Positions 12,822-24,587 of a stretch of 64,000 bases of DNA are shown piece by piece. The first letter of the stretch is position 1, and each line of letters begins with the position of its first letter. Origin of the DNA: Gentiana macrophylla (taxonomy: Eukaryota > Streptophyta > Magnoliopsida > Gentianales > Gentianaceae); NCBI GenBank assembly GCA_026214975.1, contig CM047806.1, positions 103,797,345 through 103,861,344 of the forward strand. The letters are read 5' to 3'. A program made the translations under genes and the position numbers. Below the pieces are notes generated by a model, which made no database searches, had not been told where the DNA came from, and saw nothing but the letters and a program-made list of their open reading frames with translations.

Positions 12822-15800
12822 ACTCCCACTGCATTTGGGTGGATTGATGTTCTGATTTGGTTTAGTAGTATTAATCAGCGTAAACCCCAACAACCAATGT
12901 TGGATGTGGTTTGATTTGATCAGATAGTAACTCATTGAGTAAAGAATGTAACGGTGTAACCATCACCATCTGATCTTAAGAATCTTATAACCAACCATTA
13001 CTCATTGTACTAAGATATTTCACGAACGATCGCCATCACGAGCGTGTGTGCAAAATCTCACATCCTCGCGCTTCAAGCACTAGTGCTAAATGCCTTTATT
13101 TGCGGAAGTGGAGTAAATGTTATTCACTCTTTATCCACAAATTCATAGGCATCTTCTAGGTAGACTTTTTGGTATCACATAATAATGTGAACCGTTATTT
13201 TGCAATCAATATCTTAATTGAGTTAAGTAGTGTAATGTGGCATATCAATAACAATACAAGACAATACATGGTTTATCCTTGAAGTAATAACCGTTTCACA
13301 TGAGGGTAGGCCGAGCATGCCAAAACTGTGCTATCCTATATCTGAGCATGGAATACTCTCTTCTCTGGTAATATCAGAGACTCCTCCAAATATTTAGATA
13401 AACTAATCGGCGTTTCGAGTAGTCATTAGACAAAATGTCTATTACTCAAAAGCTCCCACTAGCTTGTATCCTTCATAAGACCCCAAAGGTCATGTGAACA
13501 AGTTGTGATACTTCTTCAGCTCTATTACCTTTTCCTAATTGAAAGGTAACTTAGTCATTTTTCCTTTGAAATAGTGTTCTTAGACTGGGAGATATGAATC
13601 ACCCTTAGCCAGGCTTAAGATCTTATCTTTAGGATATATGCACCAGTTAATAGATGCTAAAGAATCGTTTATCTAAATACGGAAACCTTTTGTCTTATTA
13701 GTTAATGATGTGTTAGATATACCTTTTCAGCATTACTTAGTGGTTTTGACTTTATTCGACAAAAGTCCGAGTCTCAGAATCGTATACAAATGTCATATTC
13801 ACTTTCTTTAAGGCAACTTTATTATCGATGTGAAAGTGAATCCATTTGTTCCAACGAATCTGAAATTAGAAATTATATTTCTTTGATATTCAAGGATTAA
13901 AATCCGAAATTTATTTCCTTATAACTCCCACTATCTTAGCTGAAATAACTGCCCGTTGTCTACTCTTCATCATGAATGCCCAGCTACCTTGTTCTTACAA
14001 AAGAACTTTAGCTTCTGAGTCAAATTACTCGGTTAAGAAAATCTTTAAGGATTCATAGGTTGGTGATCCGTAATCGCTTTCCTTATCCTTTACTTTCTTT
14101 TATAAATATTTCGGTTTAGCCTTTAACTTATTTAGTTTAGATGACTTACACTTGTAGACATTTACCTTCCTATTCATGGATTTCTTTAAGGAAATGGCCT
14201 TGAACTAGCAGTTTATAAGAGTAGACACTACTTGTGAACTGTGGGATGTCCAGTGAGATTGATACCAAATCATTCTCGTCATCTTTGAACTAATTTTATT
14301 TTGTCTCTCGCTCATCATGAGTGATAGCAGTTACATTCTTATCAATGTCACTTAAGTTTGTAGGCTCAAGAGGAACATCCTCTTTCGAAAAATTAATTTG
14401 CATTCTCGATTATTGAGTTCAAAGTTCTTGTTACTTTTCCACTTTTACAAAGTCATCATTAGTCAATTTATCGTGTTTAGCAGTTTAAATACATAGAGAT
14501 GATATGTAGTTGTAAAAATAAATTACGACAAAAATATAAATCAAATCATACACTGCAACATATAATAATTTTTGGAATTATAAACGTGATGTCATGCATG
14601 CAGTTTATCATACCATTCCAAGGATTTAATCTCACACCTACAGTGCCGCCTTAGGGTAGGTCAAAGAGGTGACGATTAAATTGAGACAATCTTTCTCAAC
14701 AATTAGCGAGAATCGGACATCTCCATTTAATTGTGGATTACCTTCCTTTTTCAGCCAAGATATTTCCAAAAATATCCTTGTGAGTGTGACCTACTGTTTC
14801 AGATCTTTGGGTCGGTCACAAAATTTAAACCTCCCACTAGTTTATCGGTTCCAAATACCGTCTAACTAGTGACACTATATTCATGATTTTCCAATTTTTT
14901 TGAATATTTAGAAATTTCTTGTGCAGACACTACACAACTAAAATTCACAAAAGAATTTTCAAGTCCTAATTAGTCATGATAAAATTTTCGGATCGTAGAG
15001 TTTTATCTCAATAATTTGAAAACAATAAATCTTGAAAAGCAATCATAAACTTATCGGTATTAAGCCCTGGCTGAGCTTTAACCGAGTTCACCGAACGGTG
15101 TCGGGATTGACTAAGCCGACCAGTCCTCTTCGTTGGTTCATATACAATGCTAACGTCGCATGTGTGCGGGTGCTGGGTTGAAAATCGGGCTAAGGTTGCC
15201 CCATTGAGCCACAGCTCGCCGGATAGCTTGACCTTGCCGGACCCCATGGCTAACCCCGCGCTTGGACGGACAAGTCCAGTCGAGCCGAAGCCCTGTTGAC
15301 CGCCCGAACCAATTTTCGAACCTTTTGCTCTGTTGGTGTCCAACTTTTCCAGATTTACCAATTTTTTTAATTATTAAAATTCTTTTATGTAGTCACTACA
15401 TAATCAAAAACCACGAATTATTTTTAGATCCAAAATTAAATTTACCAAGTAAATTTTATTTTATCATGTGAATTTTATATCCCGATAAAATTCCGTTCAT
15501 TTTAATTAATTTAACTAATTACAAAAATTAATCTAAATTAATTACGTCTCATACATGCCTAATTAATATCACGATTATCTATCTACATGTATGCATATTC
15601 TAGGAGTGGAATTCATGAATATGATGCATGTGATGACTTGGTTATATCACATAAACAATCATACAAGAAAATAAATGCGAAAAATAAACCACTGAGATGG
15701 ACCGTTGGTACCCCCGTATCTAATCTATAAAAGGACAATTTAATAATTAAATAAACCCTACGTTTAAAGGATTTACTAGTCTCAAATTATTCAGCCGCCG

Positions 15801-16273
15801 CATCATATATTATTTTTTTGGTTCGTTCCTTGAACAGAGAAGCTCCAGCCGAGTTGGTGTAGCACTTTTCCTTCCATCACAGCAGCCTGGGTTTGAATCA
15901 CTGCAACTGCGGTTTTTTTTTAAATTTTAACAGCGCTGATGTCATGATGACATCAACATCTGAAATTAACAGACACAACGTCTACAGCAACAAGCAGCCG
16001 CATCATCCAGTTTTAAAAAAAATAAATACATCCTATATCCAAACAATTTGGACAAAAAAAAAAAAATTCCAGAGAAATAAATACAACAATTTCCTATACC
16101 CGGAAAAACAGGTTTACAACAGATCTAACGGTAAACAGGTATCAGCCCCAATTCATCTCGTCAACCAAAACATTCAATCGCCTAAAATAAAATAAAATTA
16201 AAAGATGCGATTTTATTCTATTCCACTCCTTATTAATTAATTATGCAATCAAGATCACAAAATCACTTTGTCT
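12822..16273 (-). pseudogene. Element A internal region, 5' half (gag/protease/integrase side), decayed
   Basis: This continues element A after the B insertion, beginning with the second TSD copy at 12822-12826. On the minus strand it runs from the PBS at 16288 towards the RT remnant at 2850. It is collinear with 6800-10980 of element B. The minus-strand frame 15361-15008 is open for 117 codons but resembles no gag or integrase I know, and it lies in a GC-richer block also present in B. No catalytic motifs are readable. Confidence 0.55.
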
Positions 16274-16288
16274 GCCTCTACGATACCA
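16274..16288 (-). other. Degenerate tRNA-iMet primer-binding site of element A
   Basis: The minus strand reads TGGTATCGTAGAGGC, a mutated form of TGGTATCAGAGC, directly inside the 5' LTR. The position relative to the LTR matches element B. Confidence 0.75.
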
Positions 16289-16289
16289 C

Positions 16290-18062
16290 ATCTTTGGATA
16301 TACGAAACCGAACCGGATTCGATCCATAATTGGATCGTCGGATCGATTCTGACACCGATCGAGACACTCGATCATGCACTGTGAAGCTACGAATAAATTC
16401 ACATGCGATTTTACCACGATATGATCTACATAAATAATTAATCTAACTATAAGAAGGTTGAATATTTACCTTCAACATTGGAAAGAGATGTGAAATTCGA
16501 TAAAAGGAGAAGCCACAATCTTCCGGATTGTATCTCTAGCGACAGTGGTAGAGCGTCGATCCTCGCCGTAGAACTTCCTTGAATACGCACAAGAAAAACG
16601 GTTTTTCTTCTCTAAATGACTAAGGCAAGAAACTAATTTTTCTTCCTTTTTAAGTGATGTGTGGCGCAATTAATTTGATGTATTGTGTTAGGAGGAACTC
16701 TCTTTATATAGAAAAATAACTAGTCAAGAGAGAGTTATCCTTTTCACACCACAATTACCTATTCCCATAAGAAAAAAATATTTGCCAAAAGATAAGAGAT
16801 AATTCCTAAAAAATCAATCTCTTTTTCTCTTTTCCATTATTTATCCAACAAATAGATAATTAATTAGTTACACATGTGACATAATCTAGAAAAATTTCTT
16901 CTCCTAATTATCCACATTGGGGTGCCACTTTTAAGCCAATTTTAATAGAAAATGTCTTTTCTATTTTACATATTATTTACCAAATAAATAATATTATATA
17001 TTCATTAAATAGACCAACTATTTAATTTATTCTCGAGGTTCCATAAAATGAGAAAACACTCGCGTGTTAGGAGCCAACCTGGGGACCATGGACCTATAAT
17101 CAGTAGCTACAATAAATTAAATAAAATATTCATCGAACATAATATTTCTACTTAATTCATTAATTCCTGAATTACACCACAATAAATCCGAAACTGAACT
17201 CAATTGATTATAGATATAACTTATTCTCAAAACATCGAGTCGAGATGATAAGTGTCCATTGATATAATCATTTCATATAAACTAACCCTCCATAAAGTAT
17301 CCGTACTGAAGCAGGATTATTTCCTTAAACCTTCTTTAATACATCTTATCCTTATTTACCATTAACCCACTAGTGATCAATTAGTTCATAACCAATACGA
17401 ACCCCACGGATCGATAAGTTTCTAGAATCAACAAATAAGGGGATTGTCTTTCTATTTCCCTTGAGAAAGGAATGGATTCCATATACATGAAACACACAAT
17501 TATCACTTATTCCAGAATAGTGCCACCGTGAAAGTGATTCAGACCGCGCCTCTTAGCGATCCTTAATGAACACATCAAACCCTATCCTGAAACCAGTAGG
17601 AGTATGCAATCACTTCAGGATTAAGGATAATCCATATATGATCATCTTGTGATTTAATAAGATTTCTCAATCACGGAATTATATGAGAAACACAGATTAA
17701 ATCGGTCCAGTCCTGTATGACTTTCATCATATATAAATGCCCCTCTTAGACAACCAATGTCGGACGGTCCGGATAAGGCGGTCACACCATAATGTGTTGC
17801 AGGCGCATTAATGGTGGTTTAATCAATAGACCCCATACTTTGATTAACTTCACCACGGACTAACATTTTAAGTGTATCGCCATAAACTTAATCCTCATGT
17901 GTGACACTCACTAAGTTATATGGCTACATATGATACGACTTAGGGTTTTCGATGAAGTATTACTTACAAGCACGAGGCAAGTAATAAGATGAGAATAAAA
18001 TCAGTCATTTATTAATTCTAAAAATAATTACATATATTGTCTTTCGGGCGCTACTTCCAACA
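16290..18062 (-). repeat. 5' LTR of element A
   Basis: About 1.77 kb and collinear with 1-1701. It ends in CTACTTCCAACA at 18062. The inner edge is mutated (ATCTTTGGAT where TGTTGGA would be expected), so the 16290 boundary is good to a few bases. A TATA box is opposite TCTCTTTATATAG near 16697-16710. Confidence 0.88.
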
Positions 18063-18407
18063 ATTACTACTCCTATTCTAACATTTAAACGATCCATAAT
18101 TATCTCCTAAAATCCAGGAGATCAATTCATCTTTATCTTTTCCTTAGGGAACACGGAAGTCGAGTCCACCTTGGACGCTTACACATAAACCAAGGCACAA
18201 TCCCCTCTATATAAACCATCCCTAAGGAACTACGAAGACTTGATTCCAATTCACACTTTGGATACGCATGCAGCTTGAGCAATATCAAGTGCAGTCTAAA
18301 TCACCACCAAAACTCCCCCTCTCTTTGATCGTTTTCTTGTTCTTGGAGCCTTGACAGGTTTTTATTATGAGGAATAGCCCCGGATTTATAATTGAAAATT
18401 TCCAGCA
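18063..18407 (+). repeat. 5' LTR remnant of element C
   Basis: Aligns with 39888-40233 (shared CATTTAAACGATCCATAATT). It contains a TATA box, TATATAAA at 18208-18215, about 200 bp before the LTR end, as expected for plus-strand transcription. The upstream part was displaced to the left of the window by element A. Confidence 0.85.
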
Positions 18408-18415
18408 TTGTCAAT

Positions 18416-18433
18416 TGGCGCTAGAAGGAGGGC
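18416..18433 (+). other. Primer-binding site of element C
   Basis: TGGCGCTAGAAGGAGGGC lies just after the 5' LTR. A TGGCGC start is usual for gypsy primer sites. I have not assigned the tRNA with confidence. Confidence 0.65.
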
Positions 18434-18479
18434 CCCCTTGTTGTTGGCAATCTGTTCAAAGAAGTTTACGATGGCAAGC

Positions 18480-19090
18480 GGTCTGGCTGGGAGCGTAAGC
18501 ACCATCTCTGGAGGATCTGGTAACCGGATCCTGGAAGAAGAAGATGATCAATGTACCAATGTTGGAGTACCTTACAATAGGTAGTGGTTTACTGAAGAAG
18601 TGGCTTACGGTGCTAGAGATCCTATCTCCTTGACCGTTAACAGCGATGGCCTGATGATTGAAGCCGTGGTAGGCAGGAATTTGGTAAGACGGATCTGCAT
18701 CGACACATGAAGCGTCGTTAGTATTCTATATTACTATACTTTCCAGTTAATGCACCTAGAAAGCTCTAAGATGATGCCTGTAGACACCACTCTACTCGGC
18801 TACGCCGGCCCTCCGGTCCACCCCAAAGTACGATTATCCTTGCCACTACCTTTGGCTGACCGCCCCGGGCCCGGACGCTCTCAGTCGAGTATATAGTGGT
18901 TAAAGCATCATCCCCTCTAACATCCTTATAGGATGACCCCCCTGATCATCTTAAAAGCTATAGTCTCGCCCACACACAACAACTTGAAGTTTCCTACCAC
19001 GGACGGTCTTGTGGAGATCAGAGGCGATGTGGATAGGGTTAGGATCTTCTATGTATCTGACTTGAATAAAAGCCCCACGTCAACACAGGT
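18480..19090 (+). pseudogene. gag C-terminus and retropepsin remnant of element C
   Basis: Translation from near 18500 gives SISGGSGNR, which resembles the end of Tat gag, and then the protease. Most of gag is missing: only about 60 bp separate the primer site from the first ATG-containing remnant and about 100 bp more reach the protease, where over 1 kb would be expected. The protease active site, normally DTG, reads D-T-stop (18702-18710), followed by SVVSILYY in place of SSVNILYY. After further stops the frame 18933-19271 resumes the protease end and linker with LKFPTTDGLVEIRGD, matching the Tat block FPT..GIGEVRGDQ. This copy cannot make a working protease. Confidence 0.75.
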
Positions 19091-20121
19091 GCTCATTGAA
19101 GAATTGCTACCCAAGAATGAGGAGGCTTGGTCCACAGACGACAAGGCGGAAGAGGTCAGCCTACGGGAAGATCAGGTGGGTCTGACCGTAAGGATAAGTT
19201 CTTTGATTCCCGATCAAAGCAAGAAGCAACTAGTGGATTTGTTGAAAGAATTCAAAGAAGTATTCTCCTAGAAGATATAAGACATGCTAGGGATGTCCCC
19301 CACACTGGCCTTACATAACAGAATGTCGACCCGAGCTGAAAACCCGTCCAGCAAAAGAAGAGGCATTTTGCCAAAGAATGAATGGATGCCATCGAGAAAG
19401 AAGTGACTAAGCTTCTTTAGGCCGACATCATCCGTGAAGTGAGCTATCCCGACTGGTTGTCAAATACGGTCTTAGTCAAGAAGCCAGATGGAAGTTGGAG
19501 AATGTGCATGGACTTCACTGACCTCAACCAGCCTGACCCAAAGACTGTTATCCTTTACCTAAGATTGACCGTATGGTGGATTCAACTATAGACTTCGAGG
19601 TATTCGGCTTCTTGGACACTTACAAAGGCTACCATCAAATATCCATGGACCCACATGATGCAGAAAAGACCTCCATCATCACCGAGTTCGGCACATATTG
19701 CTACAAAACCATGCCATTCGGTCTCAAGAACACCGGCGCGACCTACCAAAGGGCGGTTGACATGATATTTAAAGACCAGATCGGAAAATGTGTGGAAGGA
19801 TACGTGGACGATCTCTTGATCAAAAGTAAGTCCCTCGAACAGTACCTGATCGACGTAATAGAAGTTTTTGAAGTACTCACGAGAACACAAATGAAGCTTA
19901 ACCCAAAGAAATGTACGTTCGGAGTCAGGACCGACAAGTTCTTAGGATATATGATTTCCAAGGAAGGCATCAAAGTCAACCCCGATAAAATAGAAGCATT
20001 GAGAACTATGTCTCTACCGAGGAATATCAAAAAAGTTCAAAGGCTGACAGGGCGAATGGCCGCCCTCGGCCAATTTTTATCCAGATCAGCACAGAGGCCC
20101 TTCCATTTTTTCAGATTCTAA
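19080..20121 (+). pseudogene. Reverse transcriptase of element C (broken)
   Basis: RNA-directed DNA polymerase. The long open stretch is 19573-20121, and its upstream part (19339-19572) is in broken frames. Visible motifs in order are RIMRP-type 'FAKEQ' region decay, PDGSWRMCMDF near 19485, LDTYKGYHQI (19612-19641), FGTYCYKTMPFGLKN (19687-19731) and the catalytic YVDD at 19801-19812 within GYVDDLLIKSK. These are followed by LNPKKCTFGV, KFLGYMISKEGIKVNP and QRLTGRMAALGQFLSRS. These are diagnostic of the Tat lineage of Ty3/gypsy. A stop after EVFS at 19269-19271 and several frame changes disable it, although the catalytic core itself is well preserved. Confidence 0.9.
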
Positions 20122-20590
20122 GACAAGCGAATCCATTTAAATAGAATGAAGAGTGCCAACAGGCCTTTGAAGATCTGAAGACCTATTTGGCCAAGCTACC
20201 TACACTCACCTTGCCGTAGGAAGGAGATACCTTGCTAGCCTACTTGTCAGTATGCAACGAAGCCATAAGCACCGTCCTCATCCGAGAGAAAAATAATATA
20301 CAAAGACTGATCTTCTATGTCCGCAAAGCGTTACACGGTCCGGATGTCAGATACTCAGAAATTAGCACTTGCCTTAGTCCATGCCTCTAGAAAGCTAAGG
20401 CCTTATTTTCAGTCCCATCTGATAGTCGTAGTTACGGATCAGCCCATTCGGAATATTTTAGCCCGACCAGAAACATCAGGCCGGTTAGCATAATGGGTGG
20501 TTGAGTTAGCAGAGTTTGACTTGGACTTCCGCCCATGAACTGTAGTTAAAGCTCAAGCCTTGGCAGATTTCTTGGCGAAAAAAGACGGCT
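20122..20590 (+). pseudogene. First RNase H domain of element C (broken)
   Basis: Directly follows the RT. Frame-shifted reading gives CQQAFEDLKTYLAKLPTLT, GDTLLAYLSV, RLIFYVRKALHGPDVRYSE and later PYFQSH, VVTDQP and FDLDF, the standard gypsy RNase H series. Stops occur at PTLTLP-stop near 20218 and in several later places, so no single frame spans it. Confidence 0.8.
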
Positions 20591-20599
20591 ATAATCACC

Positions 20600-20936
20600 G
20601 ACTGAATCGGCCCGGACCGTGGCGAGCCTTTGGATCACAGACGTCGATGGAACCTTAAGCAAAGAAGGAGCCGGAGAAGGGCTCCTGCTTATCAACCCTA
20701 AGGACGAAGAGTTCCCGTATGCTCTCCAATTTAACTTCCAGGCCACCAACACCAAAGCCGAGTATGAAGCATTAATCACCGGGCTCAACTTGGCAGCTAG
20801 GCTAGGAGCAAAAGATTTGTGGGTCCAAAGCGACTCCCAGCTGATCGTCAACCATGTTAAGGAAGAGTACGAGGCCAAAAAGGAACCTATGAAAAAGTAT
20901 TTGGCCACAGCTCGCGCTTGGCTACAAGCCTTCTGA
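20600..20936 (+). pseudogene. Second (archaeal-type) RNase H domain of element C
   Basis: An open frame of 105 codons from 20619. It carries the RNase H core: D in ITDVDGTLSKEGAG, E in KAEYEALITGL, and D in WVQSDSQLIVN. It then reads VKEEYEAKKEPMKKYLA, the usual end of this domain. A second RNase H of this kind between RNase H 1 and integrase is a defining trait of Tat elements, thought to replace the function of the first. Catalytic residues are present here, unlike in the neighbouring domains. It ends with a stop after WLQAF, where the parent polyprotein would continue into integrase. Confidence 0.88.
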
Positions 20937-20959
20937 ACCGTTCACATCGAGCACGTTCC

Positions 20960-21932
20960 CCGATCTCAGAACAGGAAAGCCGACGCTCTTTCTATATTGG
21001 CATCTAACTTTGTCTCCAACCAAAGGGTGCTGGTAGAGCAACTGCAAAGAAGCTATGAGACTAAAGAAGTTCAGCTTATCACGCAGAAAGACACTTGGAT
21101 GGATCATGTCGTGTTCTACCTTCAGAACGGGATACTTCCCAAAGACAGAACATTGGCCAGAAAATTGAAGTTCAAAGCAACCCGATACTCTCTTTTCGAT
21201 AACATACTATATAGGAAGTCTTTCGTGGAACCATGGCTTAGGTGTGCGTCGGAGGATGAAGGGAACTATATGCTCCGAGAAGTTCACTTGGGGATATACG
21301 GAAAACACCCCGGAGACACTTGCTCGGAAATATAGTCTGTTTGGATACTCCTGGCCGACCATGCAGCAAGGTGCTACGGATCATGTCCGCAGGTGTAAAC
21401 CATGCCAAGTACACGATAATGTATCGCATCAAGCTTCTCAACATATGGCCTCTCTAGGCTTAGCATGGCCTTTTGATCGGTAAGGAGTCGACACGGTCGG
21501 GCCCCTACCTCAAGCACCGGGTAACCTCGGGTTTCTAGTTGTCGCGATGGATTACTTCACCAAGTGAGTAGAGGCGAAGCTCTTACATTGATCATGGCCA
21601 AAACCATACTAATCTCGGATAACGGCATGCAATTCGAAGATAAAGGAGTGCAATCATGGTGTGCCGAGCTAGGAATATCTCAACGCTTTAAGTTAGTTGG
21701 GCACCCGCAATCGAACAGGCAAGTGGAACAAACCAATCGACAAATCAAAGTTGGCTTGAAAAAGAGACTTGAAGAAGAAGGAGAAAATTGGGTAGAACAT
21801 CTGCCCAACATTCTGTGGGCATATCGGACAACACCAAACTCGGCAACAAGAGAAACGCCATTTTCCTTAGCCTATGGAAGTGAGTCGGTCATACCTACTG
21901 AGATCGGACTACCTTCACCGAGAACCGAGTTG
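20960..21932 (+). pseudogene. Integrase of element C, N-terminal and catalytic part
   Basis: The integrase inserts element DNA. The reading starts with RKADALS, then an N-terminal zinc-binding region (EVHLGIYGKHPG and RRCKPCQ, giving the H-H-C-C ligands across two frames near 21270-21400). The first catalytic D is in GVDTVGPLPQ (21486-21515), the second in SDNGMQF (near 21617) and the E in QVEQTNR (near 21720-21740). About 20 codons normally found between VEAE and ISDNG are missing near 21575-21610, and at least four frameshifts or stops occur. The frame 21564-21935 ends at GLPSPRTEL, where element D is inserted. Confidence 0.85.
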
Positions 21933-23378
21933 TAGATCGCGTGTAAGTCACTAACATCGATATTACTAGGAAGAATACTAGGTCCATCGTAGTAAAGTAA
22001 GGGTGAATCAAGGTCGATCCAACGGAGACAATGCAACTTAAGTATAAACAATCCTAATCTTAATTAAGAAGACACATATAAGTAGTCATTGACCAACAAT
22101 AAACATAAAAGAAACATGGTATTCCTCCCCCTCTTCCCACCGATCTACTAACTTGGATTAGCTAATCCTTATATTTACTTCCCAACATAATTTCCTTAAA
22201 CTAATAGAGCGAGCTTTTAATTTAGTTTTAAAGCTACGGGTGCAATTCCTAACCCTATCTACTCCGACCATGGTAGTAGATAATCTATACACCAGCTACC
22301 CTCATTAATTGGTCCGTAATAGCTCATACGCATAAAGAACTAGAATTGCCAGTATTGAGCGCTAACTCATACCGCTAACCCGCCTAGGCAGCTATCGACA
22401 CTGATTAACACGTTACTAGAGTCCATCAAGACTATGTCCAAACTAACACTTCACTATCTGTACTTCATGTTAACATATGAATTATGAATACTAGATTGGC
22501 TAGACCTACTACTCGTTTTAATTATTTCTGTAAATCAACGTAGCTGACGCGAATCCCAGATTTAGGTTTTCTAATTTTTTCCTCGGTAAACCGGTATAGA
22601 CCTCTGGTTTACCGGGGGCGGCTTTTCCTTTTTCTGGATCTACATTGCTCAATTTTGATTAATCTAAGTAAATTATGGATTCGATAAACATGAGGATTAA
22701 CTAAAACACGTAAATACCAACAGATCTACCATATTGAAGACAAGAAGGACCGTTCAAAGCTTCATACCTTCAACAATAGAGACCGAGCTTGATCTACTCA
22801 AGCGAGATATGGTGAGGTAGGGAAGAAAACCAGCAAATAAACTTCAAAAGCCTTAAAGGAACTCTATTTCATCAAATTGTATAATGTATATAATAAAAGA
22901 TGGATGAAACTTTTGAACTTTTTTTCAATAATCTGTTGATGCAGCCTTATATAGATACAATGACTGACTTATGACTCTCAGCAACCCTAACAGACTTAGT
23001 AAATGCGGCAGAATCGATTTCGTATCCCACAAGACTCTCGGTTTATCGGACCTAGCCCACGGTAAACCGGGCTCACTTTTCTTCCTTTTCTTTAGCAGAT
23101 CTCTTCTTGGACTTCATTCACTTGGCCCAACATGCTTCTCTTGATCCAGCTCCGTCATTATGTGCTCCAGATTTGGTACATCCTGTAAAACACATAAAAC
23201 GAGGCCAAAAGTACCAAATCTTCAAGGATAATCACACATGTGCAGAATTACGAACTCAGGAACATGCACATAGCATTTAACACATATTCCATATAATAAC
23301 GAGCCTATCTCTCATCTCTTGAGCATTATTCGGGATGAATAAAATGTATAATTAATGGTACTATTTAGAACGTTAGCA
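21933..23378 (-). repeat. 3' LTR of element D
   Basis: Collinear with 28178-28930 plus 35428-36119. A minus-strand TATA box (CTATATAAGG) is opposite CCTTATATAG near 22950-22960. It holds two copies of the GGTAAACCGG hairpin motif (22582-22619 and 23036-23073). Confidence 0.88.
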
Positions 23379-24560
23379 ACTACCCCCCACTTAGCTTTTG
23401 ATCATCCCGAGCAAAAAGACGAAAAGAAAATGACATCCTGATCAATAAACAAGCTAATTAAAAATAGCTATGCCTCACAAAGTCAAGATCAAGATCATGT
23501 CACTCATATCCATCAGTAACGCATTAAATAATATTCATGTCATGAGTCAATGTGTGTGTGAAATAACCCCACATCCACTTAGTAATGCAAACAATCTCAC
23601 ATTACGTCGACCCGAAGTCGAACTAACCAGTCTCGAACATGTTTTTATTAATCAAATTAGCTGGTAGGGAGAGAACCGAGTATTACTCTTAGGCTCGCGT
23701 TTATCGGTCTATGCAAAGGTCGTGCGTCTTACGCTCCATCGACTCAATTTTACCAAAGAGATTATAGATGTATATGTTGCAATGCACTTCTCATTCTTGG
23801 CGTGTGAACTCTCATAAATTTATCAATCCTCACGGTCTCACTCTTGATAAACTACCAAATCCGAAATTCCTTTGCCCTTATAATCGTTGGTGAAACATGA
23901 TTCGGGATAAAGCCAGGGTCAACTCTAGTCAAGGTAAATCGCTATCGACTACCCACCAAGGGAAGTGATTTATACGTGCTTAAGATGGTGGCTCACAACA
24001 GAATATGTTCTTAATACGCCACTACTTCAGAAGTGGGCACAACTCTACTTGTACATAGTGAAACAAAATTGCAGTCAATTAACTCAAAAAGATCAAAGAT
24101 GTCATGCTTTTCAAAATTTCGTCGAAACGAATCAAAGTCTAGGTGGTGAACAGTGCATCAAAGAGAATCATGATAATCTAATAATGTTGGAATATAATGT
24201 CAAAAATCTATGTGGCGTCCCCTTACCCCACTTAATCAAAACATTGTCCCCAATGTGTAAGATGAAAATAGAAAATAAAAAGGAACATAGCCGTTGAGGT
24301 GGATCCAAATGAACAAGCTGGAGCATCTTATAATGCTCCGGCGTATGTACATAGTCCTCAAATAATCTATGCTAAGTATCTCAAACAAACCAAAAAAATG
24401 GTGGTGTATAATAAAATTATGGCGATAAAGAGAAAATAAATAATTCCAAACAATTTAAGCCGACAAAATCATTATATTATGATCATAAAATATGCTACAT
24501 TACTAGATAGGAAATAATAATAAAAAAGAAATGGAAAATAACAACAACGAAAAAGAAAGA
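23379..24560 (-). other. Element D 3' untranslated region and polypurine tract
   Basis: Between the 3' LTR and the PTPD ORF. Adjacent to the LTR the minus strand reads GCTAAGTGGGGGGTAGT (PPT, 23379-23395). Near 24218-24256 a second PPT-like block, CTTACCCCACTTAATC followed by TTGTCCCCAATG, recurs in element E at 31592-31622. Short ORFs here (23470-23667, 23965-24297) have no recognised product. Confidence 0.6.
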
Positions 24561-24587
24561 AAACTAGTCCTCATCAGAATAATCCTC

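Larger units (their letters stand above)
1..18062 (-). mobile_element. Ty1/copia LTR retrotransposon A (5' end of left LTR outside window)
   Basis: A minus-strand element with a 3' LTR at 1-1701 (cut by the window edge) and a 5' LTR at about 16290-18062. Its internal domain, 1702-3316 plus 12822-16289, is split by element B. A PPT complementary to ATCTCCCACTTG lies just inside the left LTR, and a degenerate initiator-Met PBS (plus strand GCCTCTACGATACCA, 16274-16288) lies just inside the right LTR. Minus-strand reading next to the 3' LTR gives recognisable copia RT and RNase H remnants. The right flank ATTAC (18063-18067) continues into the LTR of gypsy element C, so A inserted there; the left TSD copy is beyond the window. 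All coding is decayed. Confidence 0.88.

Noticed and set aside
19582..20908. Minus-strand ORFs of 95-120 codons opposite C's RT and RNase H
   Set aside because: Shadows of the clearly homologous plus-strand domains.
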